Source: Amphibalanus amphitrite (taxonomy: Eukaryota > Arthropoda > Thecostraca > Balanomorpha > Balanidae). Taken from it: a stretch of DNA of 64,000 bases. Location of the stretch: NCBI RefSeq assembly GCF_019059575.1, contig NW_024883003.1, positions 85,792 through 149,791 on the forward strand, in the 5' to 3' direction. The notes beneath the pieces are model-generated. The model saw nothing but the letters and a program-made list of their open reading frames with translations. It ran no database searches and was not told the DNA's origin. The translations under genes were made by a program, and so were the position numbers. Below are positions 51,201 to 60,332 of this stretch, one piece after another (the first letter of the stretch is position 1; each line of letters opens with the position of its first letter).

Positions 51201-54200
51201 ACCGGGCGGTCAGCGGTGGCGACAGGCGGGCAGTTTACCAATGCTGAGCCGAGCAGCCGAGCGGCACCGAAGAAAGGGACAGGTGACTCTAACTCCGCTA
51301 ATGAGGTGTCACTGACCGCCGCGCGGTGCTGCCCGCTCTCAAACACAGACCCCACCCCTCCCCCAGCGGCCGGGACCCCCAGTTCCGGACCACTGACAAT
51401 CCTTTAATAGCCGGAAACTTTGATCAAAGGACCAGCGCATTTACCGATTTGCGGAGGCAAAGGGGCAGCAGCTGAGACCGATTGGCGCACGGCTGGCAAG
51501 TGGTGCCCCCTGCGGAGCGCATTGATTTATCGATTGGGCCGCGTGGCCACTGGGCTCCTCTCGCTCCGCCCCTGTTATTCATTGTTGCGCACACGTCGCC
51601 GATTTTACATTGTCCATTAATTACGGTGGGCGCCGGGGCGCACATTACCATGCGGGCACGTGTCGCCGATTTTCGCCGCGCGCCCGCGAGGTGCGGCAAT
51701 TATTTCCACAAAGGCTGGACATGCGTCCCCTCTCGTCGGCGGGACGCAAACAGCGCCGGCCGCGTGCTCGAGCGGCGCGTCGCCGCCGGCCGACGCTGCT
51801 CTTTCGCCGGCCCGCTCTTACCGGCACGTGCCAGTTGTGTGAGCACCGGTGCCTCGCTGCCGGCTGCCGCGCTGCCATAGCAATGGCAAATTTCTCACGC
51901 GATTGGCGGCGCGGGTGCCTGATGGGGATGGCCGGGCATCCAGGGGTGTGGGGGAGGGGACGCACTGCCCCAGTCACCTCTGCAGGAAATTAGCCGCTCG
52001 CCGGAAATGAAAGAAACGGCCGTGCCTGACCGGGGTCCGCGGACGCCGGCACCTCCGGCTGGCCTGTCGTGCGGCAGGTTAGGGCATGGTTAGGGCACGA
52101 TTAGCGTAACGGAAGTTAAACGCAGTCGGCCTGGCTGAGTCAACTGTGAACGGAGCCAGGTGCACCAGCCGCGGCTTTTTTCGCTCAGGTTCAGCTCTCA
52201 AATGCAGCTACTGCATGACTGTGACGGAAGCTTTCTACATATACCATGGTTCAATTGATACGGTGAAACATAGATAACTGCGATGCAAAAGAGGATGGTA
52301 AGCCATTGCACATGTCTTTCCACAATATTCTAGACAGAGCTTCCAACATCCGGCTGGTCTGTCTTACTCGTGTGCACTGTGCAAGGTCGTTCACTCAACT
52401 CTAAGCCCTAGAACAAAATGTGTCGCACCACCAAAGCAGCCACAGGACGGGACATTATTCGTATCGCTAGGGCAGTCCTCAGGCGCCTTGAGTTGCACCG
52501 TTTCATGAACCCATGACCGCCCCCCCCCCCCTCCACCCTCCACCCCAGTCTGACTACGGATGGCATGTCGCCCGCCACTCGGAGAGGGCCCCGGGTCGTT
52601 AACTGCAATTTCGCAGTCGTTGCACAGTGCGGGGGCAATTTGCGGAAATGGCTAAATGGACGGACACATTAGCCGGGGTAAACACAGTTGGCGACGGACG
52701 GCCCACATGGCTGACGCACCGGACGACCCCGGGGGGGGAGGGGGGGGGGGGGAGCGGGGCCGCTGTTACGACCCGGGCTGGAGGGGGACCACTATAGGTT
52801 CACAGTCGCAGTACGACAACGTCCCAGCAACGAAGGCATATGGCAGACTAGCCGTGGTGTGAATGACATTGATGTCATGACAAGTTATGGCAAAGCTAGC
52901 CAAATGTCCTAATGAGAGTCGTATGTTGCCGTCATCCTGTAGACAAATCAAGAGTCTGCAATGTGGACCGTCCCTTGCCACCAGCGCGAGCCCGCTCGCC
53001 CGCTCCACCGCCCGCGTGGACCACCCAGCCGAGCGCCGGCCGCCCGGTTATCCCACTTTGCAATCCAAATGGGCGTCGGACGCGGCCGCCAGGACCGGTG
53101 GGTATGTGACGGGACTGACGTATCGGAGCCGGACGGACGCCCATAAACGCTCCTCACACCCCGCCACTCGTCAACGGTCACCCGTCCAAGGGAGGCCAGG
53201 TGCTTTGGTTCAGTGATACAATCCAGCGTAGGACGCCTAGTGCCAAACGGACCCACCGGTGGTCGCATAGTGAGCGACAGGTCCGTGCATTAGACATGAA
53301 GTGTCCGGCAAGCGGTGGACGCCCAGTGTCCGATGGGCCCAAGCAGTGGACGTCCCGGCACCAGAAGACACGTGCAGGGGGCCCAAACAGTGAAGTCTGA
53401 CGATAGTTGGGCCTATTTAGTGGACGCACAGCACCCGATGGGCTCAAGCGATGGACGCAAAGCTCCCGATGGGCCAAGCAGTGAGCGCATCCCACGGCAC
53501 AAGCAGTGGACGCACATCGCCCGATGAGGCCAAGCAGTGGACGCCAGTTTCGTATGGGCTCAAGCAGTACCTAAATACACAGCGCCCAATAAAAGAAGTA
53601 TTGGAGTCCCACTCTAGCGGCCCCGAGCAGCAATAGCAATGGGACGCGGTGGGGAAAGCGATAGGGAACGGTGCGATGGTGGGTGTGACACACTGGCAAA
53701 ATTGACGAGCAGCCAGCAGGTGGGAGGCCAGTAGGACGACGGTGAAAACAGGGCGCCTGGGGCTATTTGACCAAGGTTCGTGAAATTCACACGTAGCATG
53801 TAGAAGGCCCACGAAGGGAGAGAAGGTCCAAATGTCACGTGATTAATATGCCCTCCGGCGCCCTGTTTTCACCGGCGTCCGGCCAGTATCAATCAGACAT
53901 GCTGGAAGCAGTTCATAAGCTCATAAACATGGTTTTAATCTTAGATGAAAACACATTTTGCTTCACCGTATCACACTGAACATTGAACAACGGCTAAATG
54001 AGTAAGGGATAAGGGGGCTGAAGGCAATATCCAAAGTATTCAGGCCGCTTCCCCAAGACACATGCACGTAGCCAAGAGTAATTAAAAATCATTTATGACA
54101 CCACTTTGTAAGAGGATTTAACGAGCAAGGAAACATCGGAACATGGAAACCTAACACGAAAAGGCAAACAAGGCACAAACACTGCCCCTGAGCCACCCCG

Positions 54201-54565
54201 CCCGCTCTGAGCCACCCCAGCTGACCTGTCGCCGCCGATGGCTTCAGTCGGTCGCCCTCGTCGGTACCGTCGCAGTCGCCGTCGCTGTCGTCGGCCGTCT
54301 CGGCGTCGGGCCCCGTTCGGACGGTGAGGTCGGTGGGCGACTCGGGCGGGCCGGGCGGCTCGGCGGGCGGGCCGGCCGCCAGCCGAGACCGCCGCTCGGG
54401 CTGCTCGTCGCGCCGCGTCAGGCTCAGGATGTCGGTGATCATGAAGCCGCCGGGTCGCGGCGGCGAGGCGGCGCCGGCCGGCCGCTGGCCGCCGGCTCGG
54501 CCGCCCTCCTCGGCGCGTTTGATCTCCACGGTCATGTCTGCCGGCTCCACAGTTTCCACAGTCAT
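29898..54565 (-). CDS. BarH: BarH-type homeobox transcription factor (three exons)
   Basis: This is a sequence-specific DNA-binding nuclear protein of the Bar homeobox class (Drosophila B-H1/B-H2, vertebrate BARHL), known in neural and sensory cell fate. The coding exons are 54226-54565, 40774-40993 and 29898-30273 on the minus strand. All four borders are GT/AG and the phases (1, then 2) fit, giving 936 nt and 311 residues. Residues 41-47 read FMITDIL, which fits the eh1/FIL motif that recruits Groucho. An acidic stretch precedes the homeodomain at 135-194, which has L16, F20, W48, Y49, N51 and R53; Tyr at 49 is the Bar-class mark. The post-homeodomain stretch ([14 protein letters not shown]) is typical of BarH. 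Ten alanines lie at 269-278. I chose the ATG at 54565 because upstream in-frame codons reach only a GTG. Length is close to BARHL1 and shorter than the fly proteins. A further 5' non-coding exon cannot be excluded. Confidence 0.9.
30380..30800. repeat. Minisatellite in BarH intron 2, about 34-bp unit
   Basis: About twelve units contain CCGCACGTCACCAGACAAAC, TCCAAGC and GTGTT, shifting to CATACGTCAGG variants on the right. The frames through it are by-products. It starts about 100 bp inside the intron. Confidence 0.88.
30870..31025. promoter_or_regulatory. AT-rich block in BarH intron 2, candidate enhancer
   Basis: A compact non-repetitive AT-rich island between GC-rich flanks has GCAATAACG, GTTATTATTG, ATTTATGTAATTGCC, AAATCATGATAAG and GCAATTTAAATCG. 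Such homeodomain-core clusters are common in developmental enhancers. Inference only. Confidence 0.3.
31498..31797. mobile_element. Palindromic MITE, about 300 bp
   Basis: The ends AGCCTCGGTCACACTTCACC and AGCTTGGTCACACTTCACC are inverted. The whole element folds back, with many GTCCGGT / CGGACG words. The flanks are CTA and TTA, so a 3-bp TWA-like target (PIF/Harbinger) is possible but imperfect. Confidence 0.6.
31848..32150. repeat. Two-copy direct repeat, about 221 bp apart
   Basis: GTAGTGTCGGCGACTTCCAG with CCGATTGAAGTCTGCAAG at 32071 matches the stretch from 31849. A second shared word, CTTGCAGTCACA-like, follows both copies. Confidence 0.6.
32737..32921 (-). repeat. 3' LTR of the gypsy element
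   Basis: 185-bp copy of the 5' LTR. The polypurine tract lies directly upstream of it in element orientation (32922-32930). Confidence 0.93.
33153..35000 (-). mobile_element. gypsy part: integrase
   Basis: An HHCC zinc-binding region (ending CQQCEDC) is followed by the DDE core with [16 protein letters not shown] and the [14 protein letters not shown] box. A GPYRI-type C-terminal module and a Pro-rich tail reach almost to the 3' LTR. Confidence 0.92.
35180..37390 (-). mobile_element. pol: gypsy part: protease, reverse transcriptase, RNase H
   Basis: In order: an aspartic protease with DTGA, a reverse transcriptase with the YFDDV active-site box, and RNase H with DASGTAVGG and the [10 protein letters not shown] box. 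This is the Ty3/gypsy arrangement, with integrase after RNase H. Confidence 0.93.
37390..38490 (-). mobile_element. gag: gypsy part: gag region
   Basis: Capsid/nucleocapsid region beginning [10 protein letters not shown]. Two zinc knuckles of the form CX2CX4HX4C ([14 protein letters not shown] and [14 protein letters not shown]) mark the nucleocapsid. A Gln/Pro-rich tail follows. Confidence 0.88.
38505..38517 (-). promoter_or_regulatory. Primer-binding site of the gypsy element
   Basis: TGGTGGCAGCGGT one base inside the 5' LTR. TGG pairs with the CCA end of a tRNA. I do not assign which tRNA. Confidence 0.7.
38519..38703 (-). repeat. 5' LTR of the gypsy element
   Basis: 185 bp, starting TGTAGTGAGTTG in element orientation and identical by reading to the other LTR. 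The AT-rich short LTR is unusual for its length but fits compact gypsy elements. Confidence 0.93.
39054..39119. repeat. 66-bp near-perfect palindrome
   Basis: CACGGAATA, AGTCTACGACAT and GATATGT meet their complement, with a short loop at the centre. It lies in the outer hAT-like element just outside the middle one. Confidence 0.8.
39175..39258. repeat. (CT)n microsatellite
   Basis: Pure CT run, followed by G runs at 39266-39280 and 39369-39379. Confidence 0.97.
39462..40773. other. Remainder of BarH intron 2
   Basis: No element or gene recognised. GC-rich at 39990-40200 with single ATTA cores (CATTAGGTG near 40091). Confidence 0.45.
40774..40993 (-). CDS. BarH: BarH exon 2: most of the homeodomain
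   Basis: The exon is 220 bp. The acceptor is TTTTTCACAG|ACAAAG at 40994/40993 and the donor AACAGGAG|GTGAGTG at 40774/40773. It encodes DKDGLSPTS, a Lys-rich linker, and the homeodomain from [13 protein letters not shown] through [13 protein letters not shown]. The RKARTAF arm, [16 protein letters not shown] helix-2 region and WYQNR are close to Bar-class consensus, as I know it. The last two bases start the Arg codon at homeodomain position 53, completed by exon 3. Confidence 0.95.
41280..42250. promoter_or_regulatory. Long TAAT-rich block in BarH intron 1, candidate enhancers
   Basis: Non-repetitive DNA just 5' of exon 2 in gene orientation. It has cores such as CATAATTACAGG (41322), TCCATTAGGTG (41671), TCCATTAGTTG (41757), CTATAATTAAACC (42070), CCTAATTTG (42112) and ATTAATTTTGCATAATGA (42172). 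GC-rich gaps lie between. It resembles a string of conserved developmental enhancers. Inference only. Confidence 0.33.
42251..43680. other. Unassigned part of BarH intron 1
   Basis: CGG triplet repeats lie at 42250-42345. No gene recognised; AT-rich after 43000. Confidence 0.4.
43740..43860. repeat. Loose GGGCGCTCGTTGG repeats
   Basis: Six or so short units alternate GGGCGCTCGT and GGGCGCCGGT. Confidence 0.6.
44503..45414. mobile_element. piggyBac-like non-autonomous element 5 (nested)
   Basis: TTAA flanks lie at 44499-44502 and 45415-45418. The ends are CCCTCGCCCGTA and CCCTCGCCCATGTA. It is 912 bp, with G-run/C-run hairpins near both ends and two TGACGTCA sites (near 44912 and 45234). It lies inside the larger element at 44161-48384 in BarH intron 1, and is the inverted relative of element 1. 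Confidence 0.85.
45558..46115. mobile_element. Remnant of an element-2-type piggyBac-like copy
   Basis: This stretch resembles the inside of the 3344-4231 element. Its start matches the word around TCGCAAATAACTCGCG (about 3400). Its middle matches the TTCACTTTTT...GAACATTTA part (3715-3800). Its end matches the TCGATCAGGGG part near 4150. Large internal parts are missing and neither CCC end is clear, so it is an old decayed copy. Element 6 begins just beyond it. Confidence 0.55.
46129..47316. mobile_element. piggyBac-like non-autonomous element 6 (nested)
   Basis: TTAA flanks lie at 46125-46128 and 47317-47320. The ends are CCCGGCAGGCGGTGGG against CCCTCAAGGCGGTGGG. It is 1188 bp, with G-run/C-run hairpins inside both ends. 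AGGTCA half-sites on the plus strand are very dense at 46440-46660, and TGACGTCA occurs at several places. It sits in the 44161-48384 element, in the opposite orientation to the related copy at 55946-57117. Confidence 0.85.
48740..49065. repeat. Minisatellite, about 40-bp unit, in BarH intron 1
   Basis: About eight units contain CGTATGTCGCCTGGCTCCG, TATGCCGGCGCGGT and GGTATAC. A 256-codon open frame through it is a by-product. Confidence 0.88.
49420..49690. promoter_or_regulatory. TAAT-rich block in BarH intron 1, candidate enhancer
   Basis: Cores include TCTAATTACAACTAATTTG (49492), AGTAATTGAG (49558), ACCTAATGCG (49584), GGACTAATTAGG (49623) and TCGTTAATATG (49673), in non-repetitive DNA. 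GC-rich DNA follows to about 50,130. Inference only. Confidence 0.3.
50131..53220. other. Unassigned part of BarH intron 1
   Basis: No gene recognised. CpG-rich at 51,100-52,060. C and G runs at 52521-52533 and 52729-52755 could form quadruplexes. Confidence 0.4.
53225..53600. repeat. Degenerate tandem repeat, about 40 bp
   Basis: About eight units contain AAGCAGTGGACGC, then CAGCGCCCGATGGGC. The length varies. Confidence 0.8.
53601..54225. other. 5' end of BarH intron 1
   Basis: Nothing recognised besides the splice donor at 54225. Confidence 0.45.
54226..54565 (-). CDS. BarH: BarH exon 1: N-terminus with eh1/FIL repressor motif
   Basis: The exon encodes residues 1-113 plus one base of codon 114. 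It begins [20 protein letters not shown] and holds FMITDIL at residues 41-47, then a Pro/Glu-rich part and an acidic Ser/Asp run ([14 protein letters not shown]) just before the splice. The donor reads GACAG|GTCAGC at 54226/54225. The frame stays open past the donor to 54089, but that extension ([10 protein letters not shown]...) is not Bar-like and is read as intron. A second in-frame ATG is residue 11. The start is less certain than the rest because N-termini in this family are poorly conserved. Confidence 0.75.
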
Positions 54566-54639
54566 GCCCGTCGGGCGGGCGGGCGGCGGCGGCACGGTCG
54601 CGGCGGCGGTGACGGCGGCGCGCGCGACGCTCCGCACTG

Positions 54640-54790
54640 GCTCGGTCTGACTGGTTGCCGGCGCCGACAGGTGACGCCCGCGCGGCGCCCCGCTGGCCCC
54701 GCCCCGCGCACAGCGACAGCCAATCGGCAGCCGGCCAGCAATCGGTCGACCAATCGGAGCCGGCAGCCGTCGGCAGGGGGCGGTAACCTG
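54640..54790 (-). promoter_or_regulatory. Candidate BarH promoter: GC box and CCAAT boxes
   Basis: Directly upstream of the BarH start, in gene orientation, are two CCGATTGG reverse CCAAT motifs (plus-strand CCAATCGG near 54720 and 54750), a GGGGCGGGGC GC box near 54698-54710, and a TCAGACC initiator-like word near 54650. No TATA box is seen. The transcription start is inferred. Confidence 0.4.
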
Positions 54791-54870
54791 GCGCCCAGCT
54801 AATTCTATTTAGATTTGAGGTAATTTGACGGGATCATTAGCACATGCATAATTGGGTTAATGACAGGAGG
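54791..54870. promoter_or_regulatory. TAAT-rich block upstream of BarH
   Basis: A short AT-rich island just above the GC-rich promoter holds GCTAATTC, GGTAATTTGA, CATTAGC, GCATAATTGGG and GTTAATGAC. These are homeodomain-type core sites (TAATT/ATTA). Their clustering suggests a proximal enhancer or autoregulation; this is inference only. Confidence 0.3.
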
Positions 54871-55941
54871 CAGCCACGAGGAGATTAAATGACATTTGAT
54901 AGCTCCGCTTAACAGCTGAGCATTCGTCTCATCCCGTGTTAACTTCTGTCGAAACTCGAAGCCAACCGTAAGTGAAGATTGATACTTCACGCAATAATGT
55001 TTGAGTCTAGGCTTGTTTGATTGCCGCAACTCAAAGAAATTTGTAATTGTGAATTTGTGCATTCCCATTATTGTACAAATGCAAAAACGAATTGCACTGA
55101 GTCAGCAATTTTGCGATTATGTCCAATCTTCGTTGCCTCTGAGTACCTTACTATGCTAAAGTTTTATCTACATTAACGAATAACAGCCTGTTAAACGGAT
55201 AAATCACTTCAGTTTCTCTCTCCTTTAACCACAGGCATTAGCGGTCTTGCGTTGTAAGACTCGTTTCTTGCAAGAGTTATCTTCTGAACAGAGCGTGTAT
55301 CGGTGTTCAACAAGGCATGCGACGTCGGAAGAATGTCCTGCACTGGCCTATCGTCGCCGGCGTGTCCGGCCGCCGCGCCGGCGACGGTCACCGCTCGCGT
55401 GCTACCCGTGCGTAACGAGCGCACCGTCCGGCTGCAGCAATTAAATTGTCTTTTGTTAAGCGATATCTTGATTAATGGCTTTCTGTAAGGCATATTTTCC
55501 TGATCGTGGCTCAATATAAGCGATTGCGGCTGCTGGTGGGAAAGTGGACCGTACCGGTATTTCTACGGCTTCATTGACACCGAGGACCACCCGAGTGCCT
55601 ACGTTACGTAGCAACGGAAAACTGACAGCGTGCACTGTGCAACGTGCACTGCGTACGCATCGCGTGCTTCGAGCGTGTGGCGAGCACTTCGACGGTCGCA
55701 GGTCGCTCTGTCGTGCGTGCAGACTGCATCCGGTGAGCCAGACTGGCTGTGGGTCAACTTTCATTGTAGGCAATAATTAGTGATACCGTAATGGTAGTAT
55801 CATCATCGTCTGAATACCTGCAATAAGCTGCAAGTGCAAGACCATACGGAAGCTATCGCTTTGCCATCGACCCATTACAGGTCAGGTGTTTGTGTACCTA
55901 CCTTGCCACGTTTTATCATTGCCACTACATCATAAATGGGC
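54871..55941. other. Upstream flank of BarH, unassigned
   Basis: No gene recognised. GCGTGC / GCACTG words at 55620-55700 are locally repetitive. Confidence 0.4.
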
Positions 55942-55945
55942 TTAA

Positions 55946-57117
55946 CCCTCGCCCCGTTGGGGGGCCCATTTTGGCCCCCCTGTGGTTTTTCCTGAATAGC
56001 AAGGAAACGGCGGCGCACAGCGCCGCCAAATTTTCAGTACCTTCCCGGGCATCAATTTGACACCTTCACACCAAATTTCAAGTCTTAGGTCACCTTAGGT
56101 CAGGAGTTATTGAGGTCAAACTGAGGTCATGTTCGAGCAAAAATGAGCAAAAAACATGCAATCTTGAAACGCTCACCAAATCTACAGTTATCAAGCAATT
56201 TCAAAGTTCTTTATATGGTCTAGTAGACAAAAAGTGGCGCTACAAAACTGCTATCTCGGATTTTCAAAATTTTGGGTTTTTGACCCAAAAATTTTCAAAA
56301 AATCAATTTTTTTTAGAAAAACTAAAAAAAAATCCAAAATTTTCCCGAATTTCGAAAAAACGAATAAATGTGATAGTCCCTGCGCTCTTCTATATACATA
56401 CCAAGTTTCAGATCGATATCTCGTTTTTTGGCCAAGTTATAGCGAAAAAACTGTTCAAAAATGATGACGTCAAATTTTTTAACTCAATTTTTAGCGATTC
56501 TAGACCTCGTACGGCAAAACAAAGACCACCATTGAACTCCCCGTGACAAGCTGCATCGATTCAATACCCATTTAATGCAAAAATATCAACTTTGAAATTT
56601 GACCTAATTTTACCTGACCTTGACCTGACCTTGACGTGACCTCGACCAAAACGTGACCTAAGCTGGCCCCAAAGGCTGCCTGACCCACATAATCGCATTT
56701 GTCATGTAAAATGGCCCATAAAACATGTGTCACACGACACTTTCATATTGTGACCCCCCAGTGACCTGACCTCTGTGACCTGACCTGGTATCAGTGACCT
56801 CAAATAGCAAAATATGTGTTTGAAGAACATTTCCCCATCGATGATTTTCAATGAAATGCATTTTACTCGATTTTACAACGCATTTCTTGAAATGCCTGTA
56901 AACGGTGAAAATTCGACCTTTGACCTGACCTGTGACGTCATCGGTTTGACCGAGGTCAATAAAATTGGGTCACAAGGTAGTTCCCTGATAGGACTATCCA
57001 ACACCGTTTGCCGCTTGTCGCTAGGTTGCGTGGTTCTCGAGACTTTGGGGGGGGGGGGCAAAATGCCCCCCCCCCCCAACGGGGCGCGTTGCTCGGCAGA
57101 GCCCAACGGGGCGCGGG
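55946..57117. mobile_element. piggyBac-like non-autonomous element 7
   Basis: TTAA flanks lie at 55942-55945 and 57118-57121. The ends are CCCTCGCCCCGTTGGG against CCCGCGCCCCGTTGGG. It is 1172 bp, with G-run/C-run hairpins at both ends and TGACCT half-sites at 56590-56790. TGACGTCA occurs near 56464 and 56932. It lies about 1.4 kb upstream of BarH exon 1. Confidence 0.86.
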
Positions 57118-58236
57118 TTAATTCTTTGACGTTGTTTACTTTGTGAGCCACTCTGTCGCCGATAGATTCAAATATATGTATGTTGAGACCATTCGGACAA
57201 CTTGAAAATAAGCTGAAAATAGCGATTAACATGGAGCTATGTCACAAAACATTTTTGTTTTTTTGTGTCGAAACTGAATACCTTGCATGCCAAGTCTAAA
57301 TATTTTATGAAAGATGAGATCATCGTTCCATGTAACCAAATCGCTGGGGCCTGGCAAGCAGTGCCAGAACAGTGGATATCAATTAGTGGTGTCAATCGGT
57401 TACCAAAATTTCGGTATACCGATACCGAACCAATACCGATTCGGTATTCGGTATTATATACCAAAAGCATTTGGTATTTTGTCGGTATCATGAAAATCAA
57501 CTACTGTCATAAAATATTTGAAAGCATTTTTGATAAACCTTCTGAACTCAAATTTGATTTTGCTAAATGACACTGGATGAAGAAAAATGGCAATCATGAC
57601 ACATTTCTCCCAAATGCATGATGTCCTAACAAATGGGCAAACACATCAACTGTAATATCAAATACATTCAGTCTACCAATGTTAAATGGCAACTTATCAG
57701 TGTTAGCAAATTCCAATACCATGAGGATAATTATCCTACAAAGAAAGCCAATGTGCAAGACATAAACATGAATTAATGTTTAACTCACTGTATGCTGGAA
57801 AACATACTTAAACTACCTTTCTCAAAATTTCCAAAGCATTTATTAGCAACAAATTTGACTTTGTTTTGAGGAGTCTGTGATTGATCTTGACCTTGTCTTC
57901 CTCTCCATTTTACTGCAATGCAATTACATTATCCAAAACCCTGTTTAATACAGCACTAGCTTCACCATTATCATCAAATATTTAAGGCAGCATTTGTCAC
58001 TTCATCGTCACCCGCATCACCCCACAGATCTTCAACTTTGCTGAACTTCAAAAAGCCTTGTAGTGAGCGATGCTGTCATGATCCTGTGGATAATTTATTT
58101 TCTTCAATTAGTGTTCTCTTTCCTGCTCTCTCAACAGATACAGATCGCTAGCAATTTTATCAAAAGCATTTATAAAATATGATTGGCTTTTGGCTTGACT
58201 CGCACACAGCAGTTTCAAAACTGAACACATCTAAAA

Positions 58237-59332
58237 ACATTTAAAGGTAGTGTGCCACCTTTGAAAGGTTTCCCATTTTATTTTTCCTAGGATAAGAAGC
58301 TTCTGTTTTTACCTAATATCGCAAAAAAAATCAAAAATGGGCCTGGAATAGTGCCTTTTTCGCCTAAAAGTTTATCGGTTTTTAGATATGTATAACAACT
58401 GTAGTGGGCTCACCTGCAAACAGGCGTCGGGCAACAATCGCGAATGCGGCGCACTTGTGACAATAAGCAAAGGTCATTATAGTGTTACGACCATACGACG
58501 TACGGGAATGAGTTATCAGCTGTCTAATCGTAGACAACACAATGTCGAGCCTTAAACTGTAAGCCCGTATTGGTATTGTTTCTTTTATTTGGCTGTCGAA
58601 CATTATTTATGGTTTGAAATATGATTTTATGTAAAATAATTGATATGAAAAAGCCGTCTTATAAGTTATGACCCCATTTCACCACACGCAAGTGGCAGAA
58701 ATGACAATGATCAGCTGACGCATTTTTCTTGGCCGAAGTCAGAGCGCGCAGCCCGAGGCACCACCACCGCACCACAAAGTATGAGCAGAAGCCGCGCCCA
58801 AAGCCAGGGCCCCGGTAACGTGAGGTAGCCGAGTCGGGGCAGCGTGCGCTGACCCAAGCCGGGGCCGCAGCTTTGGGCGCGGTCTACCGCATCCCCGCGG
58901 GCAGCCCCGGGCTATCACATGACACCGGGAGGACGCGCGGCTCCGGCTTGGGTCAGCGCACGCTGCCCTGACTCGGCTACCTCACGTTACCGGGGCCCTG
59001 GCTTTGGGCGTGGTCTACCGCACCACCTAACAGGCGTGTTCGAAACCGCAGGAGCTGATGATGAACGGGTTTATCGAAACTTGATTGGATGAGCATATCG
59101 GTAATAGCGATTTCAGTGTGTGCATTTATTGTTCATAGTGGTGTGAAATGTGGTTGGGGTACGACCGACAACCCGTCGGGGCGAATTTCGCACTGGGGTA
59201 CTCAAAATTTGAAGAATTTAAGACGTTTCCATGAGTTTTGAAGGTATGGATAAGTTCTAAAAATCCGGTTCTCCTTATCTGGGCCATTAACTCCATACGG
59301 TCCAAGAAAGCTGGCACACTACCTTTAAATGT
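58237..59332. mobile_element. Inverted-repeat element nested in the hAT-like element
   Basis: 21-bp perfect inverted ends run from ACATTTAAAGGTAGTG to GTGCCA. TTTAAA may be the target, possibly TTAA, but the ends and target overlap and cannot be separated. It is about 1.1 kb and holds a strong GC-rich hairpin at 58795-59010. A 73-codon minus frame at 58382-58603 has no motif I know. Confidence 0.65.
58795..59010. repeat. GC-rich hairpin with 68-bp arms
   Basis: Arms 58795-58862 and 58943-59010 are complementary with about one mismatch, around an 80-bp loop. TTTGGGCG(C/T)GGTCTACCGCA also occurs as a direct repeat, once in the loop and once beyond the right arm. Confidence 0.9.
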
Positions 59333-60332
59333 CGCAGCTGCGCCAGGTTGAGGAACCGATATAGCTCAATAATTAATTGAAAATAATTGAACAACTATGT
59401 TTTTCTGGTGCTTCATGTTTCAGCAAAAGCGGCCTACAACTTTCTTGAATTAATTTTAAGATGTCAAAATTTATACAAGGAATTTTGATTTAAGTGGACT
59501 TAAGCAAAAAAGAAAAGAAAAACTTTATTTTATACAGTTTAATCATTAATGCAAATGGCCGCCGCCTGTAAGGCCGCCATTATGGAAGAGATGACACGTG
59601 ACGTCTGTCAATGCTTTCGTAAAATTATGGACATTTTACTTAGATTTCATCGCGATATCATTACAGTGGTGTCTGCTATCTATCAGTGTGCCTCGTAAGT
59701 AATTATTTATCAAGTTTTGTTGTGTTACACATTTGTTTATGAAGAAAAATTGGCTGCGTCAGTCGTCACCAATCACCATGCTACTTGGGTTTAACTGTAG
59801 GTATCATGGGCTTTGTTTAGCCAGCCCAAAGTGTAGCCCATCATTGTCAATTGGGTCACCACTTTTGGATCATGATAACACACTTAACCCTGTCTTGACC
59901 GGACTCGAAATGAATGACTTGAATTGAAAGAAGGTTTGATGGTTCAGGCATGGACAAGATTCAGGGTTCAAATTATTTTCCTAACACCTCATGCAGTTGA
60001 CTTGAATCCACATTCCAGTAAAATAACTGACCTGAATATTTGTTAATAGTTACAAAATAAGTTATAAATGTTTTTTTGCAATGCAAATAATTAACAGATT
60101 GCCTTTGTTTTTGTTACCTTATTTCAAAGTATTAGGTACCTTTCAAGGGTTATCATATGTCTTGAGAAAGTTTGAAGCATTTGTTTGATAATTCCCTGAT
60201 TTCGGTATCTAGTCGGTATTTCCCCCTATTTCTGAAAATCGGTTCGGTTTTGGTATACTCTCAGTGGTTTTGGTCGGTATCGGTTTGGTATTGGTTTCCA
60301 AAATTTCTGAAATTGACATCACTAATATCAAT

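Larger units (their letters stand above)
57384..60324. mobile_element. hAT-like element, 2.9 kb, with nested insertion
   Basis: The ends TAGTGGTGTCAAT and TAGTGATGTCAAT are inverted, inside an 8-bp direct repeat ATATCAAT (57376-57383 and 60325-60332). Subterminal stretches are rich in CGGTAT / ACCGAA words on both sides. The left interior (about 57,830-58,230) looks like decayed coding DNA on the minus strand, but no frame longer than a few dozen codons survives there and I cannot prove a transposase. A second element interrupts it. Confidence 0.8.

Noticed and set aside
54089-54225. Read-through of exon 1 past 54226
   Set aside because: A good GT donor sits at 54225, the phase joins exon 2 exactly, and the extension is not Bar-like.
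54566-54637. Upstream extension of BarH exon 1 by 24 codons
   Set aside because: It would start at GTG, not ATG. The first in-frame ATG is at 54565.
55544-55780. Cys/His-rich short frame (ACGEHF) suggesting a THAP-like domain
   Set aside because: The Cys and His spacing does not fit the family and no further domain residues are present.
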